Shown: piece by piece, positions 9,833 through 18,514 of the stretch | How the letters are laid out: each line of letters starts with the position of its first letter | Position numbering within the stretch: the stretch's first letter is position 1 | Assembly (NCBI GenBank): GCA_002937995.1 | Contig: PTLG01000006.1 | Span: 1-37,376 of the forward strand | Direction of reading: 5' to 3' | DNA from: Alphaproteobacteria bacterium MarineAlpha3_Bin7 | GTDB taxonomy: Bacteria; Pseudomonadota; Alphaproteobacteria; Rhodospirillales; UBA2165 | Length of the DNA: 37,376 nucleotides | Notes under the pieces: generated by a model | What the model was told of the DNA's origin: nothing | The model's input: only the letters and a program-made list of their open reading frames with translations | The model's database searches: none | Position numbers and translations under genes: made by a program

Positions 9833-11242
9833 TTAACGATCCATCGCCCTCTGAAACTCTTTTGGTCTATGGTCAAAAACCCGTTTTGTCTTTAAATCAT
9901 AGCGGGGCAAACTATAGGGAGGACTTGGAGTTACTTTCATTCTAACTTTCAGCTTATCTCTTACAACTTGTTGTACCTGATTAGATAGTTCCGCCCATTT
10001 CGTTTCAGGAATAACTTTCTCAGGCTCAAACTTTATTTCCATTTCATCGTTTCCCTCATCCTGTGTCATGTGTAATTCGTAATTACTACTAACACCATCT
10101 ATATCCCCTAAAATATTTTCGACAGCAGTAGGATAAACATTTGTCCCTCGCAATGTGATCATAAAATCTGTTCTACCCAAAACCGACCCTTCGAACTTTA
10201 ACCAGGTCCGCCCCGAAGGACACGAGTACCTGGGCCTAACTAAATCATGGGTCCTATAGTTTAATAGGGGTTGTGTACCATTTGTATAGCTTGTTACAAC
10301 ATGTTCGCCGATCTCACCCTCGGAGACCTCCTTGCCAGTATCAGGATCAATAACCCAACTATAGACAGACATTTCATCAACATGCACCCCATCACCAATA
10401 GAATTACAGGGAGCAAATGCATCTATCTCAGCTATACCAAGTAATTCTCCAGCATTTTGTGCTCCCCAAGCCTTTAGTATTTCCTTTTTCATGGCTGGTA
10501 ATGCTGTTGGACCTGGTTCCCCCGCGTGCATGGTATAGTTAACAGAACTATCTTCGAGATTTACCCCCATCTCCCTTGCTACTGTCGCCAACCTTAGAGC
10601 AAAGGTAGGTGTCGAAATAATAACCGTGGGTTTTAGTCTCTGGATTGCACTAATATGTCCTTCTGTATTCAAACCTCCGCCCGAAATTACTTTTCCACCA
10701 AATCTTCGGACACCCCAATAAGCACTCCAAAAACCAGCAAAGTTACCCCAGCCAAAGGCAAAATAAAAACTATCGGTGGGTCGAATACCAGTCGCCCAGA
10801 AGGCTGGACACCAGCTTTCTCCGTAACGCATAGTATCATATAGAGAATATGGTATTGCTAAAGGCGCTCCAGTTGTACCCGAAGTTTCCGCGTGATGAGC
10901 AATAAACTCCGCTGGCATGGCTTGTGTAGGACCATAGGGAGGAGATTTGGATTGTAGTTCTAGAAAGTCATCCTTATCTGTAAATGGAACTTTCTTTTGA
11001 TAATCATCGAGAGTTTTAATATCTCCTGGCTCAAGACCTATTTCTTTAAAACGTGACCTATAAAATGCACTATTTTCAGAAACATAATGAACTAATTTTT
11101 GAAGCCGCTTTAAATGCAAATCATTTAGCTTCTCCCGCGGCATGGTCTCAGCTATTACGTTCCAAAAAGGGCTTTCTTTGGATCCTGCACTATACTTTTT
11201 TAATTCATCCGCTTTCAACTTTTTTCCCCACCAATGCTTCAA
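9833..11242 (-). CDS. phenylacetate-CoA ligase family (PaaK-like) AMP-dependent CoA ligase
   Basis: HHAETSGTTGAPLAIPYS, YRTHDLVRPR, GRTDFMITLRGTNVYPTAVE motifs. Confidence 0.9.
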   Translation of the reverse strand: MKHWWGKKLKADELKKYSAGSKESPFWNVIAETMPREKLNDLHLKRLQKLVHYVSENSAFYRSRFKEIGLEPGDIKTLDDYQKKVPFTDKDDFLELQSKSPPYGPTQAMPAEFIAHHAETSGTTGAPLAIPYSLYDTMRYGESWCPAFWATGIRPTDSFYFAFGWGNFAGFWSAYWGVRRFGGKVISGGGLNTEGHISAIQRLKPTVIISTPTFALRLATVAREMGVNLEDSSVNYTMHAGEPGPTALPAMKKEILKAWGAQNAGELLGIAEIDAFAPCNSIGDGVHVDEMSVYSWVIDPDTGKEVSEGEIGEHVVTSYTNGTQPLLNYRTHDLVRPRYSCPSGRTWLKFEGSVLGRTDFMITLRGTNVYPTAVENILGDIDGVSSNYELHMTQDEGNDEMEIKFEPEKVIPETKWAELSNQVQQVVRDKLKVRMKVTPSPPYSLPRYDLKTKRVFDHRPKEFQRAMDR

Positions 11243-11278
11243 AAATAGAAAAAACCTATTCCTAGAGTAGCCGTACCC

Positions 11279-12052
11279 TTAACTACCCTTAAATTTAGGT
11301 TGCCTTTTGCTTAAAAAAGCATCCAGTCCCTCTCCAGCATCGTCAGTAGCCATGAGTATTTGTTGGTTTGATCTCTCGAGTGCCGTCCCTTCAGCTAAAG
11401 ACATTTCCAAACCTTTAATTATAGATTGTTTAGCAAAACCTTGTGCTAATGTTGGCCCCTCAGCAAGCTTTTCCGCATATTGCATTACCTTTGAATCAAA
11501 GTCTTTCTTATCTTCTAACCAATCAAAAATACCCCAGGTAAATGCTAATTCCGGACTAATTGTCTCTCCAGTCGTAATCATTCTAATGGATTTTGACCTA
11601 CCGATTAGACGGGGTAGCCGCTGTGTACCTCCCATAGCCGGATTTAAGCCCAAATTAATTTCAACCAACCCAAGTTTATAATCGCTATCCATTCCAAACC
11701 TGAGATCGCAGGCTAGAGCTAACTCCAGACCACCACCCATAGCATGACCAGCGATCGCCGCTATAATTACCTTGGGAGTTTCCTCAAGCATGGCCATAGT
11801 TTCACCTGCTACGGTAATGAAATTTCTAAATCCAGTTGAGTCTGTATCCTTAATCATTGAAATATCTGCCCCAGCACAAAAAAATTTTTCTATTGAGCTT
11901 TGTATCACAACAACTCTGATATCAGAATCTTGCCTTATATTTTGAATTATGGATTGAAACTCTTGCAACATTTCGAGGTTGTAAGCATTAGCAGGCGGAG
12001 CATTTAATGAGATTACACCAACACCACCAACCCTCTCTAGATCGACTGACAT
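11279..12052 (-). CDS. enoyl-CoA hydratase/isomerase family protein
   Basis: EKFFCAGADISMI, AIAGHAMGGGLELALACDLRFG. Confidence 0.92.
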   Translation of the reverse strand: MSVDLERVGGVGVISLNAPPANAYNLEMLQEFQSIIQNIRQDSDIRVVVIQSSIEKFFCAGADISMIKDTDSTGFRNFITVAGETMAMLEETPKVIIAAIAGHAMGGGLELALACDLRFGMDSDYKLGLVEINLGLNPAMGGTQRLPRLIGRSKSIRMITTGETISPELAFTWGIFDWLEDKKDFDSKVMQYAEKLAEGPTLAQGFAKQSIIKGLEMSLAEGTALERSNQQILMATDDAGEGLDAFLSKRQPKFKGS

Positions 12053-12074
12053 ACTTACCTCCCTTTCCCTACGA

Positions 12075-12827
12075 CTATAAATATTTACGATTTTCCATAT
12101 GATCGGGCACTTCTAATCCAAGCTCCTTTATTAAAGGCACTGTATCAGCAATATATTGTTGTCTCAGTTCCTCATTAGTTTTTCCCTTAATACCCCACTG
12201 GACATATATTTTTGAGTTATCGGAATCAGATCTACCAAACATATCTAAAGCAGCGGGCCACCATTTAGCTAACAGTTTTTGAGCTTCCTTTTTCCCATTT
12301 TCACTTTTCACTATATCTCTTAAAAATCTAAAGCCCGAGTCAGCATGAAATTTCTCATCCTTTTCCAACTGATCAGAAACTTTAGCTAAAGGCTCATAAG
12401 TGCTACCCATCCACTCGATACCCACATATAATCCAACCCTATCAATAAGCATATGAAACCAAGCAACATCACACCAACACTCTAGAGGCATTTTGAAAGC
12501 ATACTGACCTACCCATTTATCATTAAATGGATCTTCCCCAAGTGACCTTATTATATCAGCCACAATCCTTCCATGAGTTACTTCTTGTTTCACGATTTCA
12601 GCCTCGATTACCATAGCCTTTTCATCTGGTGCATACCTGAGCCCGGCCTCAGCGATATTAGCTAGCACATCCCTATAATTGGGATTTGCACTATTTTCCA
12701 CGTGACCATATTTTAGCAACTTCACCATAAACTCCTTGTACTCTTTAGGCATCTCAGGATCATCTTGCTTAAACATCTTTAATCCCTTTGCGCGAGATTC
12801 TTCTGTGAGTTGCATATTACTATCCAT
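12075..12827 (-). CDS. PaaA/PaaC-like diiron (ferritin-like) CoA-thioester epoxidase subunit homologue
   Basis: EIVKQEVTHGRIV and KDEKFHADSG (ExxH-type diiron ligands), WWPAALDMFGRSDSDNS...NEELRQQYIADTVPLIKELGL, similar to the PaaA C-terminal part. Confidence 0.8.
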   Translation of the reverse strand: MDSNMQLTEESRAKGLKMFKQDDPEMPKEYKEFMVKLLKYGHVENSANPNYRDVLANIAEAGLRYAPDEKAMVIEAEIVKQEVTHGRIVADIIRSLGEDPFNDKWVGQYAFKMPLECWCDVAWFHMLIDRVGLYVGIEWMGSTYEPLAKVSDQLEKDEKFHADSGFRFLRDIVKSENGKKEAQKLLAKWWPAALDMFGRSDSDNSKIYVQWGIKGKTNEELRQQYIADTVPLIKELGLEVPDHMENRKYL

Positions 12828-12925
12828 ATTCCTTAACTCCTTAATTTAACGCTCTCAAACAGCATAATAAGCAAAGTCCATCTGATTTCAATCACAGAAC
12901 ACATACAAGCTAAATACAATACAAC

Positions 12926-13654
12926 TCACTTGTCTAGCTCTGGGTAGTATCGAAAAACACCACTCTTATTGAATGGTATTCTCCGATCCGAACTCAAGTA
13001 TTTGGAAACTTTATTATCTAGAAACACTTTATCATTAAGTGAAAGCACCGACAGACATCTTTTCTCATGCTTTTTAAAACCTTTTGGAAACGCATACCTA
13101 AGACCTTGAACTACTTGAAATAGCGAAAGATCCACATACGTCATTGTGTCGCCTATTAGCCAACCTGAATGCGATGGGTTGTTTTGAAGAACTTTCTCAA
13201 AATAATTCATATATTTGGGGATACGATTATCTATAAATCCAGAGGCACGTTGCACAGATTCTTCCTTCTGCTCTTCATAGTATAGAGCATTGGAAATAGG
13301 ATGATGAGTATCATGCACTTCCATCAATAGATCTGTAACCGTTAACTGGAGTTGGTGAGCAAAATTCCTATCCGGCTCACTTGATGGCGCCAGACCAAGC
13401 TTGGGTCCCAAGTAGAATAATATATTTGCCGCCTGAGCAACCACTATATCGCCATCAATCAAGAAAGGCGGCGCAAAGGGCGGCCTTGCGGCGGATTCTT
13501 CATTGATTTTTTCCACAATTTTTTCTCTGCCAGCCTCGACACTGTCTGCATCCCGAGCCACGTCGATGTACTTTGCTCCACCCGCCTCAAGGGTCAGGCG
13601 AACAACCTCTCCCCTACCTTGTATATGTGGCCAGTAATAAAGTTGGTAAACCAC
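12926..13654 (-). CDS. glutathione S-transferase family protein
   Basis: YYWPHIQGRGEVVRLTLEAGGAKY N-terminal thioredoxin fold, PPFLIDGDIVVAQAANILFYL. Confidence 0.85.
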   Translation of the reverse strand: MVYQLYYWPHIQGRGEVVRLTLEAGGAKYIDVARDADSVEAGREKIVEKINEESAARPPFAPPFLIDGDIVVAQAANILFYLGPKLGLAPSSEPDRNFAHQLQLTVTDLLMEVHDTHHPISNALYYEEQKEESVQRASGFIDNRIPKYMNYFEKVLQNNPSHSGWLIGDTMTYVDLSLFQVVQGLRYAFPKGFKKHEKRCLSVLSLNDKVFLDNKVSKYLSSDRRIPFNKSGVFRYYPELDK

Positions 13655-13665
13655 TTATTACACTC

Positions 13666-14115
13666 TTAGAGATTATTCAAATCTCTAAGTACTTGATCAG
13701 GATGTTCAGCTGGCTTAACAGTATTATAGACTTTAATTACCTTGCCGTCTGGGCCAATAAGAACCGACATTCTACTAGCACTACCTGAATCACTTGGAGT
13801 CACACCAAAACTAATTGAAACTTGCTTGTCCAAATCACTTAAGAGGTCAAAAGGAAAACCATTTTTTTCCTTGAAGTTCTTATTAGACCCAGGTTTATCA
13901 AAGCTAACACCTAAAATTTGACAATTTTTCTCATTAAATTCTTGGATTCTATCACGGAACCCTAAACCTTCTTTAGTTCAGCCAGGTGTACTAGCCTTGG
14001 GGTACCACCACATTATTACATATTTTCCAGAAAAATCGCCAAGCTCCACAGATTCTTCATCTTGGTTTATAAATTTGAAATCTGGAGCTTGGTCACCCGA
14101 ACTTAAAACTGACAT
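13666..14115 (-). CDS. Bcp/PrxQ-like peroxiredoxin with in-frame TGA at the peroxidatic Cys position; predicted selenoprotein
   Basis: Hand translation: MSVLSSGDQAPDFKFINQDEESVELGDFSGKYVIMWWYPKASTPG-U-TKEGLGFRDRIQEFNEKNCQILGVSFDKPGSNKNFKEKNGFPFDLLSDLDKQVSISFGVTPSDSGSASRMSVLIGPDGKVIKVYNTVKPAEHPDQVLRDLNNL*. Codon 46 is TGA (13978-13980), SD GAGGAT upstream, stop TAA at 13666-13668. Absent from the supplied ORF track. Confidence 0.9.
13944..13962 (-). promoter_or_regulatory. candidate bacterial SECIS hairpin
   Basis: GGGTTC-CGTGATA-GAATCC (6-bp stem, 7-nt loop with G at loop position 2) starting 15 nt after the TGA. Confidence 0.65.
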
Positions 14116-14229
14116 ATTTATCCTCACAGTAAAATTTTTAACTCAACTAAATTACCCTCAAAAATAGGGGAGTCAAACAACTCTTATATCAAAAACTTGA
14201 GTAACATTCTTAAAACGTGAATAAGAGAA

Positions 14230-14257
14230 AAGGGAAACGCCAAAAAGCGCTTCCCTT
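14230..14257 (-). terminator. intrinsic terminator of a short minus-strand transcript
   Basis: Minus strand AAGGGAAGCGC-TTTTTG-GCGTTTCCCTT then TTCTC; the single imperfect pair is G-U in minus RNA but A-C in plus RNA, supporting minus orientation. Confidence 0.65.
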
Positions 14258-14290
14258 ACGTGACAAGGCAAATTACTGCCTTATTTAAAA

Positions 14291-14368
14291 CTATCTATGC
14301 GCTAGGAGTTTGTTCCTCTGTCGCTCATAAATTTTCTGGCAATAAAATACCCTTAAATCACTAGACAT
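14291..14368 (-). CDS. putative 25-aa small protein MSSDLRVFYCQKIYERQRNKLLAHR
   Basis: Near-consensus SD (AAAGGAGGTGG) ending about 5-7 nt before ATG at 14368, stop TAG at 14291, followed by two hairpins. Confidence 0.5.
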   Translation of the reverse strand: MSSDLRVFYCQKIYERQRNKLLAHR

Positions 14369-14542
14369 TAGACCACCTCCTTTCCGTTGTTAGAGATACT
14401 TTCAACGTATGCATATATTTTTTGGAATTCAAGCAGTCTAAAGAACTTTTTTAAGAAATTAAGAACTTTATAGAAAAGTAAAATAACTTTTGTTTGCAAG
14501 ACTATTAACTGGTTAAACTAATAAAATTATCTACTTATAGGA

Positions 14543-14959
14543 TTGGTGATAATCATTATGAAACAATTAAATCTATTTTTCTTTATAGCTATTTTTGGTT
14601 TTATTTTTTTTAGCGATGTAACCTCGGCAAACGATAAGCAAGGGATGTTTGTAAGCTATGGTGTTAAAGAATGTGAGTCAGTAATTTCGCTGTCTAAAAA
14701 AGTGATAAAAGAAAGCGACCAAAGCTCTCTTGATATACAGGTGCACAAAATTAGTGGCCATCCTGAGTTACAGTATTTACATGGTTGGCTATTAGGTTTT
14801 GCAACAGCTATTAATAGCTCAATTCATGGCCCACCCAATTTTTTTAAGGGAATGAAAGAGTCCGAAATAATAAAATGGACCGTCAATTGGTGTAAAAAAA
14901 ATCCTGGCGGAACCATTGATACGGCAATTCGCAAACTAGCAACACAACCAAAGCCTTAA
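14543..14959 (+). CDS. small secreted/periplasmic protein, Rap1a/HdeA-like pattern
   Basis: Hydrophobic N-terminal signal, one Cys near the N-terminus and one in NWCKKNP, LHGWLLGFATAIN motif. Confidence 0.6.
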   Translation: MVIIIMKQLNLFFFIAIFGFIFFSDVTSANDKQGMFVSYGVKECESVISLSKKVIKESDQSSLDIQVHKISGHPELQYLHGWLLGFATAINSSIHGPPNFFKGMKESEIIKWTVNWCKKNPGGTIDTAIRKLATQPKP

Positions 14960-14991
14960 ATATTTAATAAAGTAACTTAATTTTGTGTAAC

Positions 14992-16476
14992 CTAATCGAT
15001 ACCAATTATTTGGTCTAATAATTTTTGCGTATGAATTACATTCTGTTCTTGCCTGCAATAGCGATGGCCTGGAAAGGCTCGAGAGTGCATCCCCTGTTGA
15101 AATAGCGGCGTTGTCCGAAAATCCTGCATAAAAGATGGTGGCATACGATCTTTAGGATAATTTTGCCAATCCGGTATGAATTCATAATGAGTCTCTGGAG
15201 CCTCACCATCACCATAACGAAATAAAAAATATATATCCCAAATCATGGTATCGGGATCATCTCCATTGGGCCTAGACCTAAAAAGTCCAAAACTGTTGCC
15301 AGCTGCAGGGCCTAGCATGTTCGGGAATATGCGGTGCTCACATGGGAATCCAAACATTTGTTGGTTTTCCAAATGTGACAAATCAATACCATGTGCTGCA
15401 CAAGCATCGCGTCGCAGTTTGACCATAAATTCGGGTCCAAGCATATCCAGAGGTAAATCTTTTAAATCATCAAAGTAATCTAGTTCATACTGTGCAGCTC
15501 TATTTTGAACAACCATGATTTCAATTGCTTTTCGTGCCCACTCACGGGGAGTTGGATAATCTTCATCAGTCAGATCACCAAGCTTTACTCCAGGGGGCAA
15601 GCCTGTAGTCAGTTGCCAATGAGGTTCCCAAAAGTTGGTGTGGAGATCAAATTGTTCGTACACTGTCATCGCTCCAACCTTGTCTGGTGGCGGATAACTA
15701 TCGCCTTTCTTCTCGCCGACCCGGCGCCCTCCAGGCCCTGTTGAGACAGCCCCTACGTTATTTAGATCCATAACGTGGGTAGCCCAAACATGGTAGCCTT
15801 CTTGAAATTGATCTATAGCATATTTCCAATTACACGGCAGAACCATCGTGTAATGGCGGTGAATACGCATTTCTTTAATATTATAGGGCTTTAAATTATC
15901 AGGTGCGGGGTGAAGATAATCTAGCAAAGGTTCTGCATTCATATCCATATTAATAAAAACAAAACCCTCCCAGGTATCAATGAGAGCCCTCCGTAAACAC
16001 ACTTCTTCCCTCTTTACCATACCTTTTGCAAAATCCTTTGCTCCTGGTAAATGGCACAACTCACCGTCAAGGTCGTAAGCCCAACCATGAAATACACATG
16101 TTATTTTTCCATCAAATTGGGCTTTATTTCCATTAAATGTACCTGGACCACCGTACTCATGGTTTCCTTCTACTAACCTAGTTCCGCGGTGCATACAGGT
16201 ATTGTAAAATGCATTTAACTTATCTTCCCCTTCCCGAACTATAAGAAATGACTGATCTCCAATACGATATTCATAGAAATCACCTACATTTGGTATTTCT
16301 TCTTCCCGGCAAACCCATTGCCAGACCCTAGGCCAGAGGAGTTCATATTCTTTTTGTAGCCAGTCCTTGCCGATATATCGTTCTTTAGGAAATATACGAC
16401 TATAATCTTTCTCTTCGACTTTGGCTTTTAAACCTTTTAGAGAACCAGTCGTAAAATCTCTTGGCTTACCCTTCAT
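14992..16476 (-). CDS. Rieske-type aromatic ring-hydroxylating oxygenase, large (alpha) subunit
   Basis: Rieske ligands CMH...CVFH, mononuclear Fe site YHVWATH. Start placed at MKGKPRDF; the ORF extends to 16506. Confidence 0.92.
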   Translation of the reverse strand: MKGKPRDFTTGSLKGLKAKVEEKDYSRIFPKERYIGKDWLQKEYELLWPRVWQWVCREEEIPNVGDFYEYRIGDQSFLIVREGEDKLNAFYNTCMHRGTRLVEGNHEYGGPGTFNGNKAQFDGKITCVFHGWAYDLDGELCHLPGAKDFAKGMVKREEVCLRRALIDTWEGFVFINMDMNAEPLLDYLHPAPDNLKPYNIKEMRIHRHYTMVLPCNWKYAIDQFQEGYHVWATHVMDLNNVGAVSTGPGGRRVGEKKGDSYPPPDKVGAMTVYEQFDLHTNFWEPHWQLTTGLPPGVKLGDLTDEDYPTPREWARKAIEIMVVQNRAAQYELDYFDDLKDLPLDMLGPEFMVKLRRDACAAHGIDLSHLENQQMFGFPCEHRIFPNMLGPAAGNSFGLFRSRPNGDDPDTMIWDIYFLFRYGDGEAPETHYEFIPDWQNYPKDRMPPSFMQDFRTTPLFQQGMHSRAFPGHRYCRQEQNVIHTQKLLDQIIGID

Positions 16477-16541
16477 AATACTCACCCCCCATGCATCCAA
16501 CTGCAATTCATTATCATATCCGTTTTAAAACTATTGGCCAA

Positions 16542-17513
16542 TTAATATTCCAGTGGGAAATGACATGCCACGAACTGTCCTTTTCTAATCTCCCTTAAAT
16601 CTGGTTCATGATTTTCACATTTCTCTTCGGACCTTGAACAACGCGTTCTAAACCTGCAGCCCGACGGCGGATTCATTAGAGATGGTATTTCCCCAATTAA
16701 TTCTGTTTCCCGGATCTTTTTGTTTTCATAAAGTATCGATGGCACAGACCCTATGAGACCGTGTGTATAGGGATGGAGGGGCTTCTCATATATTTCCATA
16801 GAGGCCCCTATTTCACACAACTTCCCTAGATACATAACGGCCACCCTGTCGCTAATATTTTTTACTACAGCTAGATCATGACTGATAAATAATAAGGTAA
16901 GATCATGTTTTCTTTTCAAATCCTCGAGCAAGTTCAATATTTGCGCTTGAATCGAAACATCTAGTGAAGAAACCGGTTCATCACAAACTATGAATTTAGG
17001 CTCAAGAATTAGGGCACGGGCAATACAAATTCTCTGACATTGTCCACCTGAAAATTCATGAGGCCTCTTATCCACAGTAGTATCAGGATTCATATTAACG
17101 GCATTTAAAACAAACCTAACTCTCTCTTCTATTTGTTTTTTTTCTTTGACACCGGATATAATCAATGGCTCCGATAATATATTCCTCACCTTTCTCCGTG
17201 GATTTAAAGAGGCAACTGGATCTTGAAAAATAATTTGCATGTTATGACGCATCCTTTGAAGGGCGCGATTTGATAAATTGCTTAGCTGCTTACCCTCAAA
17301 TAATATTTTCCCCTTGGTAGGAGGAGGTAATTGGATAATTGATTTCCCTATAGATGATTTTCCACAACCGGATTCGCCAACAAGACCAAGTGTTTCTCCT
17401 TTTAATATACCAAAACTAACACCTTCTACTGCAGCAAAATGCTGACCCTGATAATCATATTCTACAGTCACATCCTGCAAATCTAATAGATACTGTTCCG
17501 TCATCGCATACAC
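16542..17513 (-). CDS. oligopeptide/dipeptide ABC transporter ATP-binding protein (DppF/OppF-like)
   Basis: GESGCGKSSIGKSI, EFSGGQCQRICIARAL, PPSGCRFRTRC C-terminal oligo_HPY motif. Confidence 0.95.
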   Translation of the reverse strand: MYAMTEQYLLDLQDVTVEYDYQGQHFAAVEGVSFGILKGETLGLVGESGCGKSSIGKSIIQLPPPTKGKILFEGKQLSNLSNRALQRMRHNMQIIFQDPVASLNPRRKVRNILSEPLIISGVKEKKQIEERVRFVLNAVNMNPDTTVDKRPHEFSGGQCQRICIARALILEPKFIVCDEPVSSLDVSIQAQILNLLEDLKRKHDLTLLFISHDLAVVKNISDRVAVMYLGKLCEIGASMEIYEKPLHPYTHGLIGSVPSILYENKKIRETELIGEIPSLMNPPSGCRFRTRCSRSEEKCENHEPDLREIRKGQFVACHFPLEY

Positions 17514-17519
17514 AAACCG

Positions 17520-18497
17520 CTAATTTTCTAATGGGTACCAACACCTGTAGCGGTGATCTCCCCCATTTAGTATTATTTCAGGCATCTCGGAAAAACACTT
17601 ATCCCGAACACCTTGACATCTCTCTTGAAAACGGCACCCCTGAGGTGTTTCCAAAAGACTTGGCGGCATCCCGTCAATAGCCCTCAGTTTGGTATGGGGT
17701 GGTGAGGTTAAATCAGGAACAGACCTCATCAATGCACTCGTATATGGCATCATTGGGTTTTTCATAAGCTCGGCAGTCGCTGACTCCTCAACAAATTGAC
17801 CCGAGTACATCACCGCAACCCGGTCGGTGTAGCGCGAAATTACACCTAAATTATGGGAAATTAGTATTATAGCTGTATTAAACTTATTAGTTTGTTCTTG
17901 TAATAGATTAAGAATCTGTCCCTGTATAGTAACATCCAGTGCAGTTGTCGGTTCATCAGCAATTAATAACTTTGGTTCAGGGGCCATTGCTATGGCTATT
18001 GCAATTCTTTGCCTCATGCCGCCAGACAAGTTCATAGGATAATTACTCAGCTGTTTTTCACTCTCAGCAATACCCATTGAATTCATTAGTTCTATAGCCC
18101 TATACCTGCTATCCGTTCTGCTTAGGCCTAACTTCTGTATTAAAACCTCTACTATTTGCTCACCTATTTTCTTAACAGGATTTAGAGAGGACATCGGATT
18201 CTGAAAGACCATAGCTATTTCTCTGCCTCTTATTTTCCTCATCTCTTTTTCTGGCAAAGATAATAAATTTCGGCCTTCAAATATTATTTCCCCCTTCGTA
18301 CTAACGATCCTATTTTCAGCGTGTACTCTAATAATTGTTCTAGACAAAACACTTTTACCAGAACCCGACTCTCCAACTATCCCAAAAGATTGACCGCGAT
18401 CAATTTTAAAGGAAACTTCATCTACCGCATTAAGCTTACCGCTTTTAGTCGCTAAACTCGTAACTAAACTCACTACTTCTAGAAGTAAACCTGCCAA
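17520..18497 (-). CDS. oligopeptide/dipeptide ABC transporter ATP-binding protein (DppD/OppD-like)
   Basis: GESGSGKSVLSRTI, NLSGGMRQRIAIAIAMAPEPKLLIADEPTTALD, PQGCRFQERC. Confidence 0.95.
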   Translation of the reverse strand: MAGLLLEVVSLVTSLATKSGKLNAVDEVSFKIDRGQSFGIVGESGSGKSVLSRTIIRVHAENRIVSTKGEIIFEGRNLLSLPEKEMRKIRGREIAMVFQNPMSSLNPVKKIGEQIVEVLIQKLGLSRTDSRYRAIELMNSMGIAESEKQLSNYPMNLSGGMRQRIAIAIAMAPEPKLLIADEPTTALDVTIQGQILNLLQEQTNKFNTAIILISHNLGVISRYTDRVAVMYSGQFVEESATAELMKNPMMPYTSALMRSVPDLTSPPHTKLRAIDGMPPSLLETPQGCRFQERCQGVRDKCFSEMPEIILNGGDHRYRCWYPLEN

Positions 18498-18514
18498 ATC
18501 TTACTCCTGACGCA

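Noticed and set aside
13573-13788. 71-aa plus ORF across the GST/peroxiredoxin junction
   Set aside because: Antisense to both genes; explained by the Sec-peroxiredoxin frame.
13978-13980. TGA in peroxiredoxin as a pseudogene nonsense mutation
   Set aside because: The rest of the frame is intact and conserved, the TGA is exactly at the catalytic Cys, and a SECIS-like hairpin follows; a decayed gene would not be expected to show this. Genome-level sel genes still need checking.
14261-14290. AAGGCA/TGCCTT hairpin as a CRISPR or mobile-element end
   Set aside because: Single copy, short, no repeats or transposase nearby; better explained as part of a short transcript 3' end.
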